In this document: positions 1 through 7,870 of the stretch, piece after piece
Layout: the number at the start of each line of letters is the position of its first letter
Numbering within the stretch: position 1 is the stretch's first letter
Assembly: GCA_002407925.1 (NCBI GenBank)
Contig: DHPN01000027.1
Coordinates: 41,613-79,634, forward strand
Direction of reading: 5' to 3'
DNA from: Atopobiaceae bacterium UBA5363
Lineage (GTDB): Bacteria; Actinomycetota; Coriobacteriia; Coriobacteriales; Atopobiaceae
Length of the DNA stretch: 38,022 bases
The notes under the pieces: model-generated
Database searches by the model: none
What the model was told of the DNA's origin: nothing
What the model saw: the letters and a program-made list of their open reading frames with translations, nothing else
Position numbers and translations under genes: made by a program

Positions 1-106
1 CCTCGTGTTCTTGATTTCAATGGCGACTATAACAAAGCTGAACACGTACGGTGTCGCTAACACAATTTTTTGTCTTCAAATAGAAACAAATGAAGAAACA
101 GAAAGC

Positions 107-144
107 ATAAAAATCCCTTTGCCATACATGATAGCAAAAGGATT
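107..144 (-). terminator. Rho-independent terminator of rplU-rpmA
   Basis: Read on the minus strand, an 11-bp stem (AATCCTTTTGC pairing with GCAAAGGGATT, one G-U wobble, loop about 11 nt) is followed by TTTTTAT. It lies about 40-75 nt past the rpmA stop codon. This would end the L21-L27 transcript inside the window, so whatever lies further left is probably a separate transcription unit. Confidence 0.75.
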
Positions 145-183
145 CGCAGTCACAGTCTTTCAATCATCTGCCCTATCTAGCAC

Positions 184-435
184 CTACTCAGCGGGGACAA
201 CATTTACTACGTGCTTCGTGCCCCTCACAAACTGCACAGTGCCGTCTTGTAGCGCGAACAACGTATCGTCCTTGCCACGGCCGACGCCATCGCCTGGCGT
301 AATGTGCGTGCCACGCTGGCGAACAATGATCTGGCCTGTCTTGACAAATTGGCCGCCATAGAGCTTTGTACCAAGCCTTTGTGCATTGGAATCACGCCCA
401 TTGCGCGATGCTGCCTGACCCTTCTTGTGAGCCAT
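184..435 (-). CDS. rpmA: 50S ribosomal protein L27
   Basis: An 83-residue protein, a normal length for bacterial L27. It starts MAHKKG and carries the family core SRNGRDS, RLGTKLYGGQ and the RQRGTH block. L27 is a component of the large ribosomal subunit whose N-terminal tail reaches towards the peptidyl transferase centre. The N-terminus begins directly with the mature-type sequence and has none of the phage-like protease-cleaved extension seen in many Firmicutes. The gene follows rplU by 30 bp, the usual L21-L27 pairing, and shares its promoter. A terminator follows. No obg/cgtA gene, the common third partner, is seen in the remaining 180 bases. Confidence 0.97.
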   Translation of the reverse strand: MAHKKGQAASRNGRDSNAQRLGTKLYGGQFVKTGQIIVRQRGTHITPGDGVGRGKDDTLFALQDGTVQFVRGTKHVVNVVPAE

Positions 436-466
436 CGTCTTACCTACCTATTCCTCAATGATGAAA

Positions 467-796
467 CTACTCAGCTGCTGTCTTAGAACTACCGGGAATG
501 GACTCAATTTTGAGCCTTGTAAGCTGCTGACGATGTCCGCGTGTACGATGATAGCGCTTGCGTTTATGAAGCTTGAAGACAAGAACCTTGTCAGCTTTGC
601 GTTGGTCTACAACGGAAGCGACGACCTTTTGCCCAGCAAGCTCTTGAGGGTCGACGATAGTCTTCGTACCGTCTGCAAGCATGAGAACATCCAGGTCGAC
701 TTTACCGCCGGGCTGCATATCAAGCTTCTCGACGTCGATAACGTCTCCCTCAGCAACCTTGTACTGCTTGCCACCCGTCGAAACGATTGCGTACAT
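467..796 (-). CDS. rplU: 50S ribosomal protein L21
   Basis: A 109-residue L21 that binds 23S rRNA in the large subunit. The N-terminus MYAIVSTGGKQYKVAEGD is typical of the family, and the basic C-terminal third (KRKRYHRTRGHRQ, then a KIESI-type ending) is the RNA-binding part. An upstream in-frame ATG five codons earlier exists. I prefer the ATG at 796 because AAGGG sits about seven bases before it and because family members begin MYAI. It is the first gene of the rplU-rpmA unit, with a clear sigma70-type promoter at 841-869 and a leader of roughly 40 nt. Confidence 0.96.
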   Translation of the reverse strand: MYAIVSTGGKQYKVAEGDVIDVEKLDMQPGGKVDLDVLMLADGTKTIVDPQELAGQKVVASVVDQRKADKVLVFKLHKRKRYHRTRGHRQQLTRLKIESIPGSSKTAAE

Positions 797-840
797 ATGA
801 GAACCCTTCATTACCGATGGTATCGATGCAACGGCTATCT

Positions 841-869
841 ATCATACAGGCGATAAGCTGCTCAGTCAA
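841..869 (-). promoter_or_regulatory. Promoter of rplU-rpmA
   Basis: On the minus strand, TTGACT (864-869) and TATGAT (841-846) are separated by exactly 17 bp, a near-consensus housekeeping promoter. The predicted start near 834 gives a leader of about 38 nt before the rplU ATG. This indicates that L21-L27 are transcribed independently of the upstream gene. Confidence 0.72.
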
Positions 870-931
870 TGAAAAATCATCCATCTAACACGACAAACTG
901 CAAAATAAGCCATCTAAAACTTTGAGCTCTA

Positions 932-1885
932 TCAGTAGCTTACATAACGGGGCTTCTCGTCGCCCGGTACTAGCTTGAGATCAGCAGGGATCTCCGCTTC
1001 TTTTTTGACAGGACCACTTAGGTATGGCAAATCATGCAGTCTCTCAGTCAACTGGTCTATTCTGTCGTCACAGTGGGCAATGAGGAACAGTCCGAGCGCC
1101 TGCGTATTCAAAAAGGCGAGCAGTGCCCGGACGACCCATGACATGGTCGAGGGAACAGCAGCTGAGACGGCCCGCCACATGCCGCGGCTGCCATAGGCAA
1201 CTGCAATGACAGCTGCGGCATCAGCAATGCTGTCAAACGAGATGTCCTTACCATATGAAGAGGAGACCTCAAACGCAAGCTTCGCCTGATTAGCCATCAT
1301 GAGAGGCAAGTCTGAGCCATGGATGATGTCGACGGCGCCGATGGTCGCGTTCTCAACGGCGCATCGCATGACTAGAGAATGAGCAAGCGGTTTGCGCAGG
1401 AAAGGAAACGAAGCTGCAAATGCAATAGGCTTGTCTGTGGCATCGATCAGCCACCGGGATAGAAGACTTTCCAGCTTAGGGCGCGTTTGGGCGACAAGAG
1501 GAGAAACAAGCGCAGCTAGCTCCTCTGAAGGCAGCGATGGCATATCAAGCGGGCTCATGGCAAGAAGCGCTACAGGAACCCCTCTGTGGGCATATCTCAA
1601 CGCACACTGCGTACATCCGCTTTTGTTGTCGCCGACAAGAACGATGGACGCGTCACAGATAGCGCCGGCATCAGATAAGCCGGCTGGCAATGCCATCACA
1701 TGCACTGCCGCAGACGTACGCTCTGCTACGAGCGCATCGCGTACCCAGCAGGCAAGCTCGTGGGAAGCGCCTGAATCCACAATGACTATCAAGCTAACAG
1801 ATGCGGAGCCATCTTGCCTTGCAGCTCTACCTGTGCCAAGAACATCTATGATGCGTGAAAACGAAAATCCGCTATGAGCTGCCAT
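932..1885 (-). CDS. DUF697/YcjF-like protein of unknown function
   Basis: A 317-residue protein that I do not recognise by name. The middle, roughly residues 150-235, resembles the DUF697 (YcjF-type) domain: a hydrophobic FPFLRKPLAHS segment, then an alternating AVENATIGAVDIIHGSDLP stretch, an ANQAKLAFEVSSSYG helix and a glycine-rich end. In many proteins this domain follows a small GTPase. Here the first 130 residues look like an alpha/beta fold (VSLIVIVDSG, DASIVLVGDNKSG, GVPVALLAMS) without a P-loop or NKxD motif. Around residues 245-270 a further hydrophobic segment could sit in the membrane. The ATG has a GAGGAG ribosome site. It lies 78 bp after rodA on the same strand, so it may be the distal gene of the rod-shape operon. 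Confidence 0.6.
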   Translation of the reverse strand: MAAHSGFSFSRIIDVLGTGRAARQDGSASVSLIVIVDSGASHELACWVRDALVAERTSAAVHVMALPAGLSDAGAICDASIVLVGDNKSGCTQCALRYAHRGVPVALLAMSPLDMPSLPSEELAALVSPLVAQTRPKLESLLSRWLIDATDKPIAFAASFPFLRKPLAHSLVMRCAVENATIGAVDIIHGSDLPLMMANQAKLAFEVSSSYGKDISFDSIADAAAVIAVAYGSRGMWRAVSAAVPSTMSWVVRALLAFLNTQALGLFLIAHCDDRIDQLTERLHDLPYLSGPVKKEAEIPADLKLVPGDEKPRYVSY

Positions 1886-1963
1886 GCGCCTCTCCTCATG
1901 ATGATGTGGTCTTCTTGATTCTAGCGGATCGGCCCTTCATAGGGACTTTGACGCTCTAAGGGG

Positions 1964-3169
1964 CTAGGCGGACTTTTGACGGTGCAGCCAAATGGATTGC
2001 ACAACACCAGCCGCAGTGAGCTGAACGACCATTGACGACGAGCCAAAGCTTATGAAGGGAAGCGGGATGCCTGTGATGGGCATAATGCCGATGCACATGC
2101 CGACGCTTTCCAGTAGCTGAAACGTCCACATCGTGGCAATGCCTGCCAAAATGAGCTTGGCATAGGGTGAGTCCAACCTTTGGGCGAGACTGATCGTTGC
2201 AAAAATCGCCCATGCAAACAGGAGCAGCAGCAAGACGGCTCCCAAAAATCCAAATTCTTCCGCAAGCAAGGCAAACACGAAATCGGTATGCGCCTCAGGC
2301 AGAAATCCCGATCCAGCCTGTGTTGCGTTGCCGATCCCCTTGCCGAAAAAGCCTCCTGACCCAACTGCGATCTTGGCCTGCTGCAAGTTGTAGCCATCGC
2401 CTGTTGGATCGACCGATGGATCTATGAAGACAAGCAGGCGGTTCAATTGGTATGTTTTTAGGATGTGCGGCAGTCCTGGCGCCAGCGAGGTGCCGATGAC
2501 GAGAGCTGCCCCTGCTACAACGATGCCAATCGTGATAAGCACCCAGCTTCGCTTCGCGCCTGAGCAAATGACAATGGCGGCACCTACAACGAAGATGATA
2601 AGGCTGGTGCCCAGATCTTGGGTGACCATGAGAATAAAGATGGATGCAAGCACGCCACAAAGCGTGAGATACTCACGCAGCGTATTTATTTTGCCGTTAT
2701 ATTGAGCTCCCAACGAAGACATCAAAAAGATCGAGAACAGCTTGACGATCTCTGAGGGCTGAAAACGAAGGCCAATGAACGGTATTTTCACCCATCCCGT
2801 CATGCCCTTTGCCGAGTACCCAAACCCAGGGACACTGGGCAAGAAGATGAGCGCGACTATGACAATGAAAAGCACGAGGTTGGAGGTCTGCATCACACGG
2901 TAGTCATGTCGCCAAACAAAAGCAGCAGCCACAAGACCTATGGCAATGCCGGCGAGATGACGCGGAAACGACGCCTCTGAGATCGTAAGGGACGCTGACC
3001 AGATGACTACGATGCCATATACCACAAGCAAGAGAACCGGGATCAGTGCCCCGAGATACAATTCACCGAACCGGCCCTTCTTCGCTTTGCGCCTACCGCC
3101 TTTCGACAGACGTTTCTCGATTTTGCCCAAGACAGTGGGGGGTTGATTTGCAGTTTTTCCTGAACTCAT
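1964..3169 (-). CDS. rodA: Rod-shape peptidoglycan glycosyltransferase RodA (SEDS family)
   Basis: A 401-residue polytopic membrane protein of the FtsW/RodA/SpoVE family with about ten hydrophobic segments after a basic 35-residue cytoplasmic N-terminus. Family blocks are present: RFQPSEIVKLFSIF, the extracytoplasmic EAHTDFVFALLAEEFGF, and PITGIPLPFISFGSSS near the C-terminus. RodA polymerises lipid II into glycan strands for cylindrical wall growth together with the class B PBP2 encoded just upstream. The gap to mrdA is 12 bp with GGAGG before the ATG, so the two are translationally close and the pairing supports RodA rather than FtsW. An FtsW assignment is possible in principle but unlikely beside mreBCD. 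Confidence 0.93.
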   Translation of the reverse strand: MSSGKTANQPPTVLGKIEKRLSKGGRRKAKKGRFGELYLGALIPVLLLVVYGIVVIWSASLTISEASFPRHLAGIAIGLVAAAFVWRHDYRVMQTSNLVLFIVIVALIFLPSVPGFGYSAKGMTGWVKIPFIGLRFQPSEIVKLFSIFLMSSLGAQYNGKINTLREYLTLCGVLASIFILMVTQDLGTSLIIFVVGAAIVICSGAKRSWVLITIGIVVAGAALVIGTSLAPGLPHILKTYQLNRLLVFIDPSVDPTGDGYNLQQAKIAVGSGGFFGKGIGNATQAGSGFLPEAHTDFVFALLAEEFGFLGAVLLLLLFAWAIFATISLAQRLDSPYAKLILAGIATMWTFQLLESVGMCIGIMPITGIPLPFISFGSSSMVVQLTAAGVVQSIWLHRQKSA

Positions 3170-3181
3170 CTCCTTGCCCTC

Positions 3182-5212
3182 CTATCTGTCCGTAGAAGAT
3201 GACTCTGTCGAAGTATCTGGCTCGTTATAGATGGTGCCGATCACGTCGCGCACGACGAGCATCGCGCTTTGCGACCCATATCCGCCGCCTTCGATGCAAC
3301 ACGCGACAACATATTTGGGAGCGTCTGAAGGCACGCAGGCAACAAACCATGCGTCCGGCTCCCCTGTCGATACCTCTGCTGTCCCCGTTTTCCCTGCCAC
3401 GCGCTCGCTCATGTTGGTCCAATGTGACGCTTGAGAAGAAGACTCCTCATAGATGACACCTTCAAGCCCTGTTCGTATCAAAGCCAAATTGGCCTGATCT
3501 ATGTCGACGTTGAAGATCTCTGAGCTTTTATATTCAATGAGAGAGCCCAACCCCTCATGCGGCTGCACGCTTTTTAGCACATGTGGCTTATAGCACACTC
3601 CTCCGTTGGCTATTCCAGCATAGACGCAAGCCATCTGCAAAGGTGTGACGAGCAGATCGCCCTGACCTATAGCTAAATTGGTCGTGTCCCCGCCCTGCCA
3701 GCTTCTGTCGGCATCTGATGAGGACGTGAAATAGTTCCATTTCCATTCAGCGTCAGGCACACGCCCTTCAGCCTCATTCGGCAAATCAATCTGCTCGAGA
3801 GAGCCTAGATTCCATTTGCGATAAGTCTCTTGAAGGCCTTCTGGGTCGTCGGAATAGTAAAAGGCTTTGCCGATCTCATAAAAAACCACATCGCATGAAA
3901 ACGTTATACCGGATTGCACTGTCATCCATCCGTGGCCGCTATGTTTCCAGCAATACTGCCCATATGCTGCACCAAAGCCTGTCCAATAGCCTGTGCAATC
4001 CCATTCTGAGGAAGAGTTGGCCAAATCAGCGTCAAGAGCGGCAAAGGCTGAGAGGGGCTTTATCGTTGAGGCTGACGGGTATTGCCCCGAAATTGCCCGA
4101 TTGAGCAAGGGGTAACCGCTTTCGTCGCTTGACAGCTCATCCCAATCGGTGGTCGATATCCCGCCGACAAACACGTTTGGCGAGTAAACCGGCATCGAAG
4201 CCATGGCAATTACATCACCGTTGGTGACATCGAGGCATATAACGCTGCCAGAGGTGCAATTGGGGTTTGTGCTGCTGCGCACGGTTGAGATCACTGACGA
4301 GAGTGCGTCTTCTGCTGCTTTTTGAATGGTCACATCAAGAGTAAGCATGATGTCAGAGCCAGACTGCGGTTCCACGGACGTAGCATAGTCAACTACATTC
4401 CCATCTGCATCCACATAGACGGTCTGCTCCCCATGAACTCCTTGCAACACGCTTTCGTATTGATACTCAACACCAGACTGGCCGACAACGTCACCTGACT
4501 GATAGTCAATCGTTCCTTCATCGCTGTCGCTGTTGCTTGAATCAAGCTGATCGGAGGTGATTGTGCCAGTGTATCCCAACACATGGGCTGCAAGGGTACC
4601 TTGAGGATAGAGACGTTGCGTACGCTGCTCGACTTCGACATCTTCAAAGAGGTATGAGCGCTCCTTTATATATGCCACAGCATGGCGCGAAACATCGACA
4701 GCCACTGTTCGTGTCGACTGCGCTCCTTCAGTGGTGTCTTGTATCTTGCGACGAACCGCCATATAGGGCATGCCTATCAAATTACCAAGCACTTGGCATT
4801 TTAGGCGGTCATCGGCAACTGAGGAATCTGCCGTCACCGTCAGTGATGACCGGTTCGTGGCGAGCTCAACGCCATTGCAGTCAAGGATGCGCCCTCGAGG
4901 TGCTGCAGTTGATATGGTACGAGTCCTATTGGATTCAGCCTGTTGCGTATAGCTGTCAGAAGACAGCAGCTGCATTGACCACAGCTTTGCAAGCAGCGCT
5001 GTGACAACAGCTCCCGAAAAAATGGCGAGTCCATTGAGTCTCGTCTTGAAGTTAGTGTCAGCCGAGGTGTCAGAGCCGCCTGCAGCCCGTGGCGCTGATC
5101 CTCCTATATCAAAGGTAAAACGCGTCTCACCGCGCCCAAAGACAAAGAAGATGATAATGAGCACCACAGCGACTGCAACGCATGCCAAAACAATCAAGAT
5201 CGTCATGCTCAT
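3182..5212 (-). CDS. mrdA: Penicillin-binding protein 2, elongasome transpeptidase
   Basis: A 676-residue class B PBP that cross-links peptidoglycan with RodA. The N-terminus has one hydrophobic segment (about residues 3-26) and a second at about 62-84, so it has two possible anchors. The dimerisation domain follows (TAAPRGRILDCNG near residue 100). The transpeptidase domain shows all three motifs: SxxK as STIK with Ser382, SxD as SCD at 439-441 (the SxD form is usual in PBP2), and KTG at 608-610 in VAGKTGTAEV. The tail is Ser/Thr/Asp-rich. Two in-frame ATGs are two codons apart, and either could start. It sits 9 bp after mreD and 12 bp before rodA, inside the mre operon. Confidence 0.93.
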   Translation of the reverse strand: MSMTILIVLACVAVAVVLIIIFFVFGRGETRFTFDIGGSAPRAAGGSDTSADTNFKTRLNGLAIFSGAVVTALLAKLWSMQLLSSDSYTQQAESNRTRTISTAAPRGRILDCNGVELATNRSSLTVTADSSVADDRLKCQVLGNLIGMPYMAVRRKIQDTTEGAQSTRTVAVDVSRHAVAYIKERSYLFEDVEVEQRTQRLYPQGTLAAHVLGYTGTITSDQLDSSNSDSDEGTIDYQSGDVVGQSGVEYQYESVLQGVHGEQTVYVDADGNVVDYATSVEPQSGSDIMLTLDVTIQKAAEDALSSVISTVRSSTNPNCTSGSVICLDVTNGDVIAMASMPVYSPNVFVGGISTTDWDELSSDESGYPLLNRAISGQYPSASTIKPLSAFAALDADLANSSSEWDCTGYWTGFGAAYGQYCWKHSGHGWMTVQSGITFSCDVVFYEIGKAFYYSDDPEGLQETYRKWNLGSLEQIDLPNEAEGRVPDAEWKWNYFTSSSDADRSWQGGDTTNLAIGQGDLLVTPLQMACVYAGIANGGVCYKPHVLKSVQPHEGLGSLIEYKSSEIFNVDIDQANLALIRTGLEGVIYEESSSQASHWTNMSERVAGKTGTAEVSTGEPDAWFVACVPSDAPKYVVACCIEGGGYGSQSAMLVVRDVIGTIYNEPDTSTESSSTDR

Positions 5213-5221
5213 GACGATCGC

Positions 5222-5764
5222 CTACATCTTTCCTAGCGTATAGCGACCGCCGCCATGTTTGCCTCGGATCGGACCGCTTCGACGAACGATGAAGTACTCA
5301 AAAATAGCAAAGGTGAGCAATGTAAGAAGATAGGTAGGCAAGGTCCTGAGCACCAGTACGTCAAAAAGCGAGCTTGCTTGCCCTACAAGCAACATGGCAA
5401 GGTGATAAAGCAAGGTCACGACAAATGACACACCAGCAAAGAGCGTAAAAGACCCCAGAGGATCGTCTGACATGCGGTTTCGCTCTTCAATGCCCATGAA
5501 AAAAGAGGCAACGGTCAACAACAAAGACATAAGGCCAATGGGACCAGTCGTAGATAGATCAAAAAACATCCCAGAAAGAAAGCCCATAAGGACTCCTTGG
5601 CGACCGCCGATTGAAAGGGCGACACATGCGGCAAAGACAAGCGCAATGTTTGCCCTGCCGTTGCCAATGGCGATATTAGGAGCAATCGCAAGCTGAAGGA
5701 CCGCACACACAATGGCAAGCGTCCCTATGCCACGCCGATCCTTATTTGTGTCCCTAACCTGCAT
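5222..5764 (-). CDS. mreD: Rod shape-determining protein MreD
   Basis: A 180-residue protein with about five or six transmembrane segments, the usual size and shape of MreD. The pattern around GRANIALVFAACVALSIGG and GFLSGMFFDLSTTGPIG matches the family's G(L)xxGLxxDL region. MreD is an integral membrane partner of MreC and MreB in the elongasome. Sequence conservation in this family is low, so the call leans partly on position: it lies 8 bp after mreC and 9 bp before mrdA. The ATG is preceded by a GGGGG-type ribosome site. Confidence 0.88.
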   Translation of the reverse strand: MQVRDTNKDRRGIGTLAIVCAVLQLAIAPNIAIGNGRANIALVFAACVALSIGGRQGVLMGFLSGMFFDLSTTGPIGLMSLLLTVASFFMGIEERNRMSDDPLGSFTLFAGVSFVVTLLYHLAMLLVGQASSLFDVLVLRTLPTYLLTLLTFAIFEYFIVRRSGPIRGKHGGGRYTLGKM

Positions 5765-5772
5765 GCGGCCCC

Positions 5773-6750
5773 CTACTCTGACGAGGCGTCAGCAGTCGAA
5801 GATGAAGTGGAGTCATCACTTGTCGATGTCGAGGAGCTATCCTGTGCGTCAGCAGAAGAGATGTCATCCGCGGTCGCCTGTTGATCTTCGGTAAGTGATG
5901 TTACAACAAGCACCTCCTCATAGTTTTCTGTCGAAACAAGTGGCTCCACCACTATGTCAAGATAAGACGAGCCGGCATTGTGAGTGACGTTTGTCACGGT
6001 GCCCAAAGGCAACCCCTTGGGGAAGATCCCTCCGAGACCGCTGGTTACAATGGTATCCCCCACTGAGACTGTTTTATCGCTGGTGACCATTGTAAGCTGC
6101 AAGCTTCCTTCAGCCGAGCCATTCAGCATGCCTTGAGCACGGCTAGACTGCACCATAGCAGCCACACTGGAATTCTCGTCAGAGATGAGCCTCACCGTCG
6201 CAGAGGAGGCGCTGACTTCGATGGTCTGCCCAATGACACCCGCAGAGTCGGTAACTGGCATGCCCACAGCGATCCCCGAAAGGCTGCCTTTGTCAATCGT
6301 CACCGTGCTGCTCCACGAATCGGTTGACCCTGAAATGATGCGTGCGGCGGTCGACTGCAAATCATACGTATCTTGAAGGTTTAGCAGCCCCTGCAAGCGC
6401 GTAGCTGTTTGCTCCGCCTCCTCAAGCTCTGCATTGCGAGCAGTGAGTTGCTCGTTTTCTGACTTAAGCTCTGAAAGTGTTTCCTGGTCAGCGGTAAGAT
6501 TGGCAAACGCGTTGGAAAGCCCTTGGAAAGGCTGCATGACAAAGGAGCCTGTGACACGCGCAGGCGTTGTTATGACTTGAAAGCCCCCGCGTATCGTCGT
6601 GAGAGGACCGGACCCTGACTCGCGACCGCTAAAGGTAAACAGGACTAGTGACAATGCAGTGAGAACAAGGGCCAGCCTCATGCCATTGTCTGAGTTTTTG
6701 CGACGAAATTGAGCTGGGCCGTTGTTCAAACCAAAGAGATTCCGAGGCAT
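5773..6750 (-). CDS. mreC: Rod shape-determining protein MreC
   Basis: A 325-residue bitopic protein: a short basic N-terminus, one membrane helix at about 24-42 (MRLALVLTALSLVLFTF), a coiled coil at about 80-115 rich in Glu/Leu heptads, then the two beta-barrel periplasmic-type domain (GIAVGMPVTDSAGVIGQ, DTIVTSGLGGIFPKGLPLG). The C-terminal 45 residues are an Asp/Ser/Thr-rich low-complexity tail. An in-frame start 26 codons further upstream would overlap mreB. I chose the ATG at 6750 because it lies 10 bp past the mreB stop, has an AGGCG ribosome site, and gives a normal N-terminus. It scaffolds MreB, PBP2 and RodA. Confidence 0.92.
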   Translation of the reverse strand: MPRNLFGLNNGPAQFRRKNSDNGMRLALVLTALSLVLFTFSGRESGSGPLTTIRGGFQVITTPARVTGSFVMQPFQGLSNAFANLTADQETLSELKSENEQLTARNAELEEAEQTATRLQGLLNLQDTYDLQSTAARIISGSTDSWSSTVTIDKGSLSGIAVGMPVTDSAGVIGQTIEVSASSATVRLISDENSSVAAMVQSSRAQGMLNGSAEGSLQLTMVTSDKTVSVGDTIVTSGLGGIFPKGLPLGTVTNVTHNAGSSYLDIVVEPLVSTENYEEVLVVTSLTEDQQATADDISSADAQDSSSTSTSDDSTSSSTADASSE

Positions 6751-6760
6751 ACTCACGCCT

Positions 6761-7813
6761 CTATTCGCCTGCGCTCTGGACGAAGCCGCCTGCAAGCGCA
6801 TTGGCTTCGAGGACTTTGGCGCAACCATTCACGACGTTTTCAAGGGCTGTCGGACTGACGTTTACCGGGACGCCCGTCTCATCGCGCAAGCGAGAGTCGA
6901 GCCCGCGTAGCAAGCCTCCGCCACCTGTAAGGAGAATCCCATAGTACATGAGGTCAGAGGCAAGGTCAGGAGGCGTGATGTCAAGAGCATCCTTCACCGC
7001 CTTGGTCACCTCATCAAGAGGCCGATCGAGAGCGCGCCGAATCTCCTCGCTTTCGATGCGCACAGTTTTGGGCAGGCCGCTCATCACATCTCGTCCGTTG
7101 ACCTCTACATCAAGCTCCTCTGCCAAAGGCGCAGCTGACCCGACTTTGATTTTTATATCCTCTGCCGTACGCTCGCCAATTGAGAGGTTGTACGCATCCC
7201 GGACGTGCTCAAGGATGACTTGGTCAAACTCATCTCCTGCAATGCGGATTGACTGGGACACCACAACGCCACCCATGGCTATGACGGCAACTTCGGTCGT
7301 GCCCCCTCCAATATCGACCACCATGGAGCCGGTCGGGTCTTCGATCGGCAGGTCGGCGCCAATCGCTGCTGCCATAGGCTCTTCAATCAGATAGGCCTGC
7401 CGAGCCCCTGCCTGAATTGTAGCTTCGAAGACAGCGCGCTTTTCTACCGATGTAACCCCCGACGGCACGCACACGACGACACGAGGCCGAGGCGACCACG
7501 GATACTGGCGAGCATGAGACCCGCGAGCCTTCTCTATAAAGTAGCGAAGCATAACTTCAGTCACGTCGAAGTCAGCAATAACGCCGTCTTTCAACGGCCG
7601 CTCGGCAATGATGGAGCCAGGGGTGCGACCGATCATGCGCTTGGCGTCTGCGCCAACTGCAAGAACACGATCTTCGCTTTTGTCAATGGCAACGACGGAT
7701 GGCTCATTGATCACGATGCCCTGGCCACGGACCGCGACGAGCGTGTTTGCCGTCCCAAGGTCGATGGCAAGGTCACCGCTATATTCTCCAAAGAGCATGT
7801 CGAAAAACGACAT
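6761..7813 (-). CDS. mreB: Rod shape-determining protein MreB (bacterial actin)
   Basis: A 350-residue actin-fold ATPase that forms membrane-bound filaments directing lateral wall synthesis. The phosphate-1 motif AIDLGTANTLV lies near residue 16, the phosphate-2 motif DIGGGTTEVAV follows near the middle, and the adenosine motif LTGGGGLLRGLD lies near residue 300. It starts with an amphipathic-type MSFFDMLFG that may contact the membrane. Only one MreB paralogue is seen in the window. AGGGAAG precedes the ATG. The mreC start follows 10 bp downstream, and the TPR membrane protein gene lies 57 bp upstream on the same strand. Confidence 0.96.
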   Translation of the reverse strand: MSFFDMLFGEYSGDLAIDLGTANTLVAVRGQGIVINEPSVVAIDKSEDRVLAVGADAKRMIGRTPGSIIAERPLKDGVIADFDVTEVMLRYFIEKARGSHARQYPWSPRPRVVVCVPSGVTSVEKRAVFEATIQAGARQAYLIEEPMAAAIGADLPIEDPTGSMVVDIGGGTTEVAVIAMGGVVVSQSIRIAGDEFDQVILEHVRDAYNLSIGERTAEDIKIKVGSAAPLAEELDVEVNGRDVMSGLPKTVRIESEEIRRALDRPLDEVTKAVKDALDITPPDLASDLMYYGILLTGGGGLLRGLDSRLRDETGVPVNVSPTALENVVNGCAKVLEANALAGGFVQSAGE

Positions 7814-7870
7814 CTTCCCTACCCTCTATGCGTTGCGTACACATCCACTGCCCTGAAATGATAGACCAAG

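Noticed and set aside
5..361. 118-codon open frame on the plus strand at the left edge
   Set aside because: It covers the rplU-rpmA terminator and half of rpmA in antisense and has no family resemblance.
6948..7394. Open frame of 148 codons on the plus strand, antisense to mreB
   Set aside because: Low-complexity Ser/Arg/Thr translation typical of a shadow frame opposite a real gene.
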